Assembly: GCA_964514305.1 (NCBI GenBank)
Contig: CAZEQD010000084.1
Coordinates: 1 to 6,250 of the forward strand
DNA length: 6,250 bases
Direction of reading: 5' to 3'
Source of the DNA: CAZEQD01 sp964514305
GTDB taxonomy: Bacteria; Acidobacteriota; Aminicenantia; Aminicenantales; Aminicenantaceae
Numbering within the stretch: position 1 is the stretch's first letter; each line of letters begins with the position of its first letter. A program made the translations under genes and the position numbers. The notes below the pieces were generated by a model. The model saw only the letters and a program-made list of their open reading frames with translations, was not told the origin of the DNA and did not search any database. Shown here one piece after another: positions 1 through 4,592 of the stretch.

Positions 1-34
1 CCAAACTTATGTTTAAATAATATTTTAAGCTCAT
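1..34 (-). CDS. 5' end of a gene cut by the left window edge, product unknown
   Basis: An ATG at 34-32 on the minus strand opens a frame that stays open to the window edge and reads MSLKYYLNISL. Only 11 codons are visible, so no function can be given. The start is supported by its surroundings: an AGGTGGG ribosome binding site lies 5 nt upstream, and a near-consensus promoter lies 27 nt further up. The gene follows the HlyD-type adaptor in the same direction, about 315 bp away, so a pump permease or outer-membrane channel is conceivable, but nothing in the 11 residues shows this. Having its own promoter argues for a separate transcript. Confidence 0.6.
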   Translation of the reverse strand, partial: MSLKYYLNISL

Positions 35-39
35 TCTTT

Positions 40-46
40 CCCACCT
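40..46 (-). promoter_or_regulatory. Ribosome binding site of the edge gene
   Basis: The minus strand reads AGGTGGG, ending 5 nt before the ATG at 34. This is a good Shine-Dalgarno match at normal spacing. It is the main reason to treat the 11-codon fragment as a true gene start. Confidence 0.65.
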
Positions 47-60
47 AATCTTCTTTAACA

Positions 61-89
61 AATATAAAATCACAGGCTTTTAATGTCAA
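61..89 (-). promoter_or_regulatory. Sigma70-type promoter of the edge gene
   Basis: On the minus strand a perfect -35 box TTGACA (89-84) is followed by a 17-bp spacer and the -10 box TATATT (66-61), one mismatch from consensus. Transcription would begin near 54, giving a leader of about 20 nt that contains the ribosome binding site. Box quality, spacing and position all agree. Confidence 0.7.
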
Positions 90-255
90 TCTTAAGAAAT
101 CCTTGCCCCCGGCATAAATTAAAAATAATTTTGACTAAAACCTTCTAACTAAAAAACAATAGAGAACTGCAAAGGTCACTAATCAAAAAAAATAATAAGA
201 AATAAAACTTTGATCAAAGAAATGAATGTTTACTTAAAAATATCATTTTATCCTG

Positions 256-307
256 AAAAAAGCTGTTCTAAGGAATTAAAATCGCTGGAATAAGCAGCTA
301 TTTCCTT
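256..307 (-). terminator. Candidate terminator downstream of the adaptor gene
   Basis: In the minus-strand transcript AGCTG (299-295) can pair with CAGCT (265-261), which runs straight into a stretch of six U (261-256). The stem is only 5 bp and the loop about 29 nt, although GCTG/CAGC (298-295 with 287-284) can form a small inner hairpin instead. An interleaved pair, AAGGAA (307-302) with TTCCTT (275-270), would give a pseudoknot-like topology. It lies about 40-90 nt past the adaptor stop, a plausible site, but the stem is weak. Confidence 0.3.
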
Positions 308-348
308 TAATATCAGTTAGATAGCCTAGCCAAAGCAAAAAACAAATA

Positions 349-1584
349 TTATTGAATGATTTTTACCTTAGCATCATGGGCTAAGGTGAAATGGCCTTCG
401 ACAATAACTGGCTCTCCTTCTTTCATTCCCTCAAGCACCTCAGCATAATCCTCATTTTCCAGGCCAACTTTAATATATCTCCACTTAGCCAGGCCATTCT
501 CGACCACAAAGGCCAGTTTTCGGCCTGCTCTTACTAAGACAGCTTCCTGGGGAATCAGCAGCCTATTTTTATGTATCTCGGCTGGAATAGAGACTTCAGC
601 ATGCATACCTGGCTTTATCACTTCTTCAGGATTGGCTATTTCAATTATAACCCTGCAGGTCTTATCTCCAGGATTGATAATAGGACTAACAGCCTTAATC
701 TTACCCTTGAATATTTTATCCGGATAAGCGCTGAATTTAATTTCCACCACACGCCCCACTCCAATCCTGCCTATTTCACTTTCCAAGACTTTAGCCTGAA
801 CTTGAATGTGGCTGATATCAACCAAAGTAAAAAGCTCTCGACCATTGCTCAGGTGCTCTTCAGGGGAAATTTTAATATCAGTTATGATTCCTGAAAAAGG
901 AGCTCTAATTTTTGTCTTCTCCAGGTTCAACTTGGCCCTCTCAACTTCTATTTCGGCCTGAGTTAAACCTTTGCTGGCAGCTAAAATTTCCTCCTTTTTC
1001 TGACCAGCCTCAATTAAAGCTAATTCATAGTCAGTGCTTGCTTTTTCAAAATCGGCCCGAGAAATGAGCCCCTTACGAAAAAGTTCCTGGGCTTTTTCAT
1101 ATTCTCTTTTAATTTTGGCTATTTTCTGTTGATCGGGAGCAGAGCTTTCTTCTATCAAGCCGCCAAATCTCTTTTCAACTAAAAGCTCTGAGAGGACCTT
1201 AAGACGAGAGGCCTCAGCTCTCTCCAGTTCTAATGTGTATTCTCTATCATCCAATTCAACCAGTAGTTCTCCTTGTTTTACATGCTGACTTTCCTCTACA
1301 TTTAACTTCTTAACCACTCCAGAAATATCAGTCTTAACGGCTATCTTCTTTCTGGTAACCGCCTCTCCTGGTACCTTCAATTTGATGATAAGATCTCCTC
1401 TTTTAGCTGAGACAACTTTCACCGGAAGCGGCAACTCCTCAGGTTTTTTAGTAGCTTGAGCTGACTCCAAAGACGACTCGGTCGAAGCCATAGGACTCCC
1501 TTTATGAAAAAAAACAAAAAAGACTCCAATTCCTACTAAAATAATAAGTAAAGACAAAGCTAATACTTTTTTGGAAAAAATCAT
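349..1584 (-). CDS. HlyD/RND-type periplasmic adaptor (membrane fusion protein)
   Basis: This 411-residue protein would sit in the inner membrane and periplasm and link an inner-membrane pump to an outer-membrane channel. An uncleaved N-terminal anchor spans about residues 8-26; there is no lipobox cysteine. A lipoyl half-motif (about 88-113, SGVVKKLNVEE...LVELDD) is followed by a long charged alpha-helical hairpin (about 115-222), the second lipoyl half (RAPFSGIITDI, 227-237), a beta-barrel (about 258-335, with GMHAEVSIP at 326-334) and a membrane-proximal domain to the end. Length and domain order fit the AcrA/MacA/HlyD superfamily. The start is fixed: an in-frame TGA lies 7 codons upstream with no other start between. 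No Shine-Dalgarno sits at normal distance; GAGGG is about 15 nt away. No pump or channel gene is in view, so the substrate is unknown. Confidence 0.9.
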   Translation of the reverse strand: MIFSKKVLALSLLIILVGIGVFFVFFHKGSPMASTESSLESAQATKKPEELPLPVKVVSAKRGDLIIKLKVPGEAVTRKKIAVKTDISGVVKKLNVEESQHVKQGELLVELDDREYTLELERAEASRLKVLSELLVEKRFGGLIEESSAPDQQKIAKIKREYEKAQELFRKGLISRADFEKASTDYELALIEAGQKKEEILAASKGLTQAEIEVERAKLNLEKTKIRAPFSGIITDIKISPEEHLSNGRELFTLVDISHIQVQAKVLESEIGRIGVGRVVEIKFSAYPDKIFKGKIKAVSPIINPGDKTCRVIIEIANPEEVIKPGMHAEVSIPAEIHKNRLLIPQEAVLVRAGRKLAFVVENGLAKWRYIKVGLENEDYAEVLEGMKEGEPVIVEGHFTLAHDAKVKIIQ

Positions 1585-1628
1585 TTTATATATCTCATTC
1601 CCTCAGCCATCTCCTTCTTTAGTCTTTC

Positions 1629-1680
1629 ATGTTAATATATGTTAATAATGACGAAGGAAATAGTCAATTTTTGTCATTCA
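1629..1680. repeat. Repeats overlapping the adaptor promoter, possible operator
   Basis: ATGTTAATA occurs twice with a 10-bp period (1629-1637 and 1639-1647), covering the -10 box and the expected start site. In addition AATGAC (1647-1652) and GTCATT (1673-1678) form a perfect 6-bp inverted pair that brackets the -35 box. Repeats on one helical face over a promoter are typical of repressor sites, but this AT-rich sequence could also produce them by chance. I see no convincing terminator for the GpgS-like gene in the 1585-1695 gap. Confidence 0.3.
1639..1667 (-). promoter_or_regulatory. Promoter of the adaptor gene
   Basis: On the minus strand TTGACT (1667-1662) is followed by a 17-bp spacer and TAACAT (1644-1639), giving a start near 1632 and a leader of about 47 nt. 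The -35 box has one mismatch and the -10 box two. It lies entirely in the 111-bp gap after the GpgS-like gene, so the adaptor can be transcribed independently of it. Confidence 0.5.
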
Positions 1681-1695
1681 AGATACTAATGTTCA

Positions 1696-2907
1696 TCAGA
1701 AGCCATTATTATCTTCATTTACAGCCTCTTTAAGAAACTGAAAAAAATCGGGGAGGGCAGCGATCACTCGGTGCCAGCTGGGAATAAAACCTGTTTCAGA
1801 AGGACTCAGCCAGAAAACCTCTCCTGCTTTCTTAATCCCCTGGGCAAAAGCTTCCACACAAAGAGACTCCCCATGACGGTCGAATTTAAGACCGTTAATA
1901 GCTGCGTCATTTTCATAACGGGTAATAGTCTCTTGAGCAATCTTTAAATAAATATTACTCAAAGTTTTAAAAAAGCCTTCTGAAAACTGGACTCCTTCTG
2001 TAGCCAGGGTTCGAAAAATTGACTTGGCAATGTCTACAGTCATCTTTAAAATTCCTCTCTCATGATCATTGGGAATTAACTCCTGATGTTTATGTTCGTA
2101 AGTATCAGCAATATCGACCTGGCATATTCTATTTAAAGCCATTTTTCTATAAACTTCAGCCAGAGTAGCTACTTCTAAGCCCCAATCGCTGGGAATACTT
2201 AAAGCCAATGCCAGATCACGGCGCATGGCAATTTCCCCAGAAAGGGCATAACGAAAACTATCCATATAAACCAGAAAGGGAAGGTAGCCCAACATCTTCT
2301 CTAAGGCTCGAATGAAAGGAGTAAAAAAGAGCCGAGTAGCTCGGCCGAACATCCTATCTGTAACCCGGCTGTAATACCCCTTACAAAATTCATACTCAGA
2401 ATGAGGAGAAGCTACAGGATAACAGAGACGAGCCAAAAGAGAGCGATCATAGTTTTCAATATCGCAATCATGAATAGCAATAACCCGGGATTTCCCTCTG
2501 GCTAAAACAAAACCAAGCGAAATCCAGACTGCTCTCCCCTTGCCCTCGATCCCGGGGGATAAATTACTCTCTTCTAAAAGGCAATAGAGATCTTTCATAC
2601 GAGTTCCATCATTCCAGATGACAATAAGTTTTTTGTGATCTGAAAAATACATTTTTACTTTTTCAAACTGATTTTTAGAGGCCTTATCCAGACAAAGCAC
2701 AATTTGATTGATGTAAGTTGCCTTTTTTACCTCCTTCATAATACTGGGCAGGGCTCCACTCGAAAATTCCCGGTACAGTGATGGCAAGACTAAAGAAATA
2801 GGCCTTATTCGAGAAAAATCTCGAAGCTCACTCTCTAATCTCTTTAAATTTAATGGACCGAGTTTATGAAAAGTGGTGATGACTCCGTTCTGAAAAAAAT
2901 CAGACAT
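1696..2907 (-). CDS. gpgS: Glucosyl-3-phosphoglycerate synthase-like glycosyltransferase (GT81 type)
   Basis: This 403-residue protein should transfer glucose from a nucleotide sugar to 3-phosphoglycerate in the cytoplasm, the first step to glucosylglycerate. It shows a GT-A fold in order: ISLVLPSLYREF (37-48) as the donor-binding strand, EGKGRAVW (121-128), the metal-binding DxD as DCD (147-149), CKGYYSR (175-181), the acceptor-side LSGEIAMRR (222-230), DWGLEV (241-246) and YEHKHQE (270-276), whose histidine, about 125 residues after the DxD, matches the third metal ligand of GpgS. The C-terminal 130 residues are helical. Length is above the roughly 320 residues of mycobacterial GpgS, closer to longer archaeal and bacterial forms as I recall them. 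AAGGAGGG lies 4 nt before the ATG. It is divergent from a second, related transferase. No GpgP phosphatase is in view. Donor specificity (UDP-, ADP- or GDP-sugar) cannot be read from the sequence; a mannosyl-transferring relative is possible. Confidence 0.8.
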   Translation of the reverse strand: MSDFFQNGVITTFHKLGPLNLKRLESELRDFSRIRPISLVLPSLYREFSSGALPSIMKEVKKATYINQIVLCLDKASKNQFEKVKMYFSDHKKLIVIWNDGTRMKDLYCLLEESNLSPGIEGKGRAVWISLGFVLARGKSRVIAIHDCDIENYDRSLLARLCYPVASPHSEYEFCKGYYSRVTDRMFGRATRLFFTPFIRALEKMLGYLPFLVYMDSFRYALSGEIAMRRDLALALSIPSDWGLEVATLAEVYRKMALNRICQVDIADTYEHKHQELIPNDHERGILKMTVDIAKSIFRTLATEGVQFSEGFFKTLSNIYLKIAQETITRYENDAAINGLKFDRHGESLCVEAFAQGIKKAGEVFWLSPSETGFIPSWHRVIAALPDFFQFLKEAVNEDNNGF

Positions 2908-2911
2908 TTTG

Positions 2912-2919
2912 CCCTCCTT
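2912..2919 (-). promoter_or_regulatory. Strong ribosome binding site of the GpgS-like gene
   Basis: The minus strand reads AAGGAGGG, ending 4 nt before the ATG at 2907. It is the strongest Shine-Dalgarno in the window and settles this start codon. It contrasts with the two plus-strand genes, which have none. Confidence 0.8.
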
Positions 2920-2981
2920 AATAATGCATTTTTTTCTATTTTAATCTAAAGGCCAGTTTTAATTTGGTTCTGGTTGTAAAT

Positions 2982-3010
2982 AGCATAAAAAAAATTAAAA
3001 TTTATGTCAA
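2982..3010 (-). promoter_or_regulatory. Promoter of the GpgS-like gene
   Basis: On the minus strand a perfect TTGACA (3010-3005) is followed by a 17-bp, almost pure A/T spacer and TATGCT (2987-2982), two mismatches from the -10 consensus. The start would be near 2975, giving a leader of about 68 nt. The first bases after the -35 box (TTGACATAAA) are shared with the promoter at the right window edge. Confidence 0.65.
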
Positions 3011-3030
3011 TTCACTTGATTTTATTCTCT

Positions 3031-3048
3031 ATTCATTGTATTCATTAC
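3031..3048. repeat. ATTCATT direct repeat upstream of the GpgS-like promoter
   Basis: ATTCATTGT (3031-3039) is followed directly by ATTCATTAC (3040-3048), a tandem 9-bp repeat with 7 identical leading bases. It lies about 20 bp upstream of the -35 box of the GpgS-like gene, a usual position for an activator site. Its ATTCAT core also appears in the inverted repeat at 3107-3126. Confidence 0.35.
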
Positions 3049-3091
3049 TATTAAACAAAAATGAGAGCTGAATCTTCCAAGCCAAAAACGA

Positions 3092-3256
3092 ATGAAGCTA
3101 ACTATTATGAATGAGACGTCATTCATCCTCAGGGATTATAAAAAAGCCGAAAAATCCTCTTTCAAATCATCATTGAAGATGATTGACCTTGCTTTAGTTC
3201 ATCTTCTAAGATATAAATCTAATTTTAATTTCCAAAACTTAAATATTTATGAATAA
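3092..3256 (+). CDS. Doubtful 54-residue ORF overlapping the start of the next gene
   Basis: From ATG at 3092 the frame stays open for 54 codons and ends in TAA at 3254-3256, overlapping the start of the transferase gene (3249) by 8 bp. The product begins MKLTIMNETSF and ends NFQNLNIYE; it is polar, Lys- and Ser-rich, with a short hydrophobic patch (MIDLALVHLL, about 30-39), and matches no family I know. Against it: no ribosome binding site, and the best promoter and both inverted repeats lie inside it. For it: open length in AT-rich DNA and an end placed where it could couple translation to a gene that lacks a Shine-Dalgarno. An in-frame ATG at 3107 is another start. I lean towards chance. 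Confidence 0.2.
   Translation: MKLTIMNETSFILRDYKKAEKSSFKSSLKMIDLALVHLLRYKSNFNFQNLNIYE
3107..3126. promoter_or_regulatory. 20-bp inverted repeat, likely operator
   Basis: The arms ATGAATGA (3107-3114) and TCATTCAT (3119-3126) are perfect complements around the 4-bp centre GACG. It sits in the middle of the divergent region, about 100 bp from one -35 box and about 57 bp from the other. Length and symmetry suit a dimeric regulator. With a 4-nt loop and AT-rich arms, and no T run after it, a terminator is unlikely. Confidence 0.45.
3162..3186. repeat. Imperfect inverted repeat touching the plus-strand -35 box
   Basis: TCAAATCATC (3162-3171) and GATGATTGA (3178-3186) pair with one bulged base around the loop ATTGAA. 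The right arm overlaps the proposed -35 box TTGACC (3183-3188), so a protein bound here could block the promoter. No T run follows, so it is not a terminator. Confidence 0.3.
3183..3212 (+). promoter_or_regulatory. Candidate promoter of the second transferase and symporter genes
   Basis: TTGACC (3183-3188), an 18-bp spacer and TAAGAT (3207-3212) form a moderate sigma70 match. The start would be near 3219, giving a leader of about 30 nt without a Shine-Dalgarno sequence. The symporter gene 30 bp after the transferase would be read from it too. Confidence 0.4.
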
Positions 3257-4562
3257 ACACTTTGTTCTCACCCCTAAAACAATCCAGCAAATAGAAAAAA
3301 TTGAGAATGCTGATATTCTGGTTGGAATTCCCAGCTACAATACAGAAAAAACTATAGGTCATGTGTTAAAAGCGGTTAGATTGGGCTTGACCAAATACTT
3401 TCCCAAATTCAAAAATATTATCGTTAATTCTGACTGCGGTTCTACTGATAACACCCGGAAAATTGTTCGTAATAACATTAGTGATTACAATGAGCTGGAA
3501 ACAATCCTTATAGCCCATGAAATGCATCCCTTCACCCGTAGTCTGCACACTCCTATCTCCGAAATGGTTACCACCTTCAGAGGTACTCCTGGCAAAGGTA
3601 AAGCTTTCCGTAGAATTTTTGAGATAGCTCACGAGTTAAGGGTAAAGGCGGTAGTGGTGGTCGATTCGGATCTCAGATCCATAACTCCTGAATGGATCCA
3701 GCTCCTGGCTGGCCCTGTTATCTACAAAAAATTTGACTATGTGGCTCCTCTTTACACCCGTCATAAATATGACGGGACTATTACTAATTCCCTTATTTAT
3801 CCTCTGACAAGAGCCCTCTACGGCAAAAGAATTCGCCAGCCTATCGGTGGCGAATTTGGCTTCTCTCGTGACGTTCTCAGCCATTACATTCAGAAAGACA
3901 TCTGGGACACCGATGTTGCTTACTACGGAATTGACATCTGGATGACCACCGTAGCCCTGGCTAACGGATTTAAAATCTGCCAATCCTTTCTTGGAGCTAA
4001 AATCCATAATCCCAAAAGTGTAGCTACTCTGGCTCCGATGTTTAAACAAATTTTGGGCACAATTTTTTCTTTGGTAGAAGAAAATCAAGAAATCTGGAAA
4101 AAAATCAAAGGGAGTCAAGATTTACCTACTTTCGGTTTTCAAGCCAGGGTTATCCCAGAAGAAGTTCCCCAGGATTTCGGCCATCTCTTTCACAGTTTTC
4201 ATAGAGGAGTCAAAAAATTTAACTATATCTGGGGAGAAGTTCTCAAGAAAGAGACATATCGAGCTCTTGAAAAGATTTTTACTCTCTCACGAAAAAGCTT
4301 TGATTTTCCAGCTAAGCTCTGGGCCAGAATTATCTATGACTATATCCTCTTCTACCATCGGTTCAGATTTACTTTTATGGAGATGAGTTTACCCCTAGTC
4401 TTAGAGTCAATGATTCCTCTTTACTTTGGCTTCATTGCCTCCTTTGTTCTAAAAACAAAAAATATGGACAATCAGGAGGCAGAAGAAGAAATCGAGAAAA
4501 TTTGCCTTGAATTTGAAAAAGCAAAGCCTTATTTAATCCAAAACTGGGATAAAAGAGACTAA
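3249..4562 (+). CDS. Glucosylglycerate/mannosylglycerate synthase-like GT-A glycosyltransferase
   Basis: This 437-residue cytoplasmic enzyme should glycosylate glycerate, or a glycosylglycerate, in one step without a phosphorylated intermediate. Motifs in order: ILVGIPSYN (23-31), SDCGSTDNT (61-69), PGKGKAF (114-120), the metal-binding DSD in VVDSDL (137-142), RQPIGGEFGFSRDV (196-209), YGIDIWMTT (226-234) and KIHNP (251-255), whose H253 lies where Rhodothermus mannosylglycerate synthase (GT78) has its third metal ligand. The C-terminal half is helical and ends in a family-like MIPLYFGFIASFVLKT (388-403), more likely a packed helix than a membrane span. Length is slightly above the 397 residues of GT78. 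An in-frame TAA at 3240-3242 fixes the start; there is no Shine-Dalgarno. It is divergent from the GpgS-like gene and 30 bp before a symporter. A mannosylglucosylglycerate synthase is a real alternative; donor sugar unknown. Confidence 0.75.
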   Translation: MNKHFVLTPKTIQQIEKIENADILVGIPSYNTEKTIGHVLKAVRLGLTKYFPKFKNIIVNSDCGSTDNTRKIVRNNISDYNELETILIAHEMHPFTRSLHTPISEMVTTFRGTPGKGKAFRRIFEIAHELRVKAVVVVDSDLRSITPEWIQLLAGPVIYKKFDYVAPLYTRHKYDGTITNSLIYPLTRALYGKRIRQPIGGEFGFSRDVLSHYIQKDIWDTDVAYYGIDIWMTTVALANGFKICQSFLGAKIHNPKSVATLAPMFKQILGTIFSLVEENQEIWKKIKGSQDLPTFGFQARVIPEEVPQDFGHLFHSFHRGVKKFNYIWGEVLKKETYRALEKIFTLSRKSFDFPAKLWARIIYDYILFYHRFRFTFMEMSLPLVLESMIPLYFGFIASFVLKTKNMDNQEAEEEIEKICLEFEKAKPYLIQNWDKRD

Positions 4563-4592
4563 GCAGCCCTAATAAGCAGAGTTTTTCAATTT

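Larger units (their letters stand above)
35..348. other. Gene-free spacer between the adaptor gene and the edge gene
   Basis: This 314-bp stretch is strongly AT-rich. It holds the promoter and ribosome binding site of the edge gene (40-89) and a candidate terminator for the adaptor gene (256-307). Between about 90 and 255 I see no gene, RNA or clear repeat; the longest ATG-initiated frame I noticed is about 21 codons (plus strand, from 83) and has no ribosome binding site. An ATGAATG at 222-228 resembles motifs in the divergent region near 3107. Confidence 0.5.
2908..3248. other. Divergent control region between the two glycosyltransferase genes
   Basis: This 341-bp AT-rich region separates two genes transcribed away from each other. 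It contains a minus-strand promoter (2982-3010), a plus-strand promoter candidate (3183-3212), two ATTCATT direct repeats (3031-3046), a 20-bp inverted repeat (3107-3126), a second hairpin (3162-3186) and a doubtful 54-codon ORF (3092-3256). Shared divergent regions of this size usually hold sites for one regulator acting on both genes. I recognise no known RNA motif in it. Confidence 0.6.

Noticed and set aside
131..160. TTGACT on the plus strand as a promoter
   Set aside because: No acceptable -10 box at 16-18 bp and no plus-strand gene follows.
571..894. 107-codon open frame on the plus strand
   Set aside because: It lies wholly inside the adaptor gene on the opposite strand, whose domain motifs are clear; the frame has no recognisable family features or promoter.
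3061..3114. 17-codon frame starting at ATG 3061
   Set aside because: No ribosome binding site, very short, and it ends inside the 20-bp inverted repeat.
3133..3157. GGATT and AATCC pair in the divergent region
   Set aside because: Five base pairs around a 15-nt loop with no T run; too weak for a terminator or operator claim.
3366..3632. 88-codon open frame on the minus strand
   Set aside because: It is antisense to the conserved N-terminal catalytic part of the second transferase and has no start signals.
3636..4118. 160-codon open frame on the minus strand
   Set aside because: It is antisense to the DSD, GGE and His motifs of the second transferase, whose conservation explains the open frame.
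4378..4457. Possible C-terminal membrane segment in the second transferase (residues about 377-403)
   Set aside because: The stretch carries E378 and E386 and matches the C-terminal helical region of GT78/GgS-type soluble enzymes, so a membrane span is unlikely.
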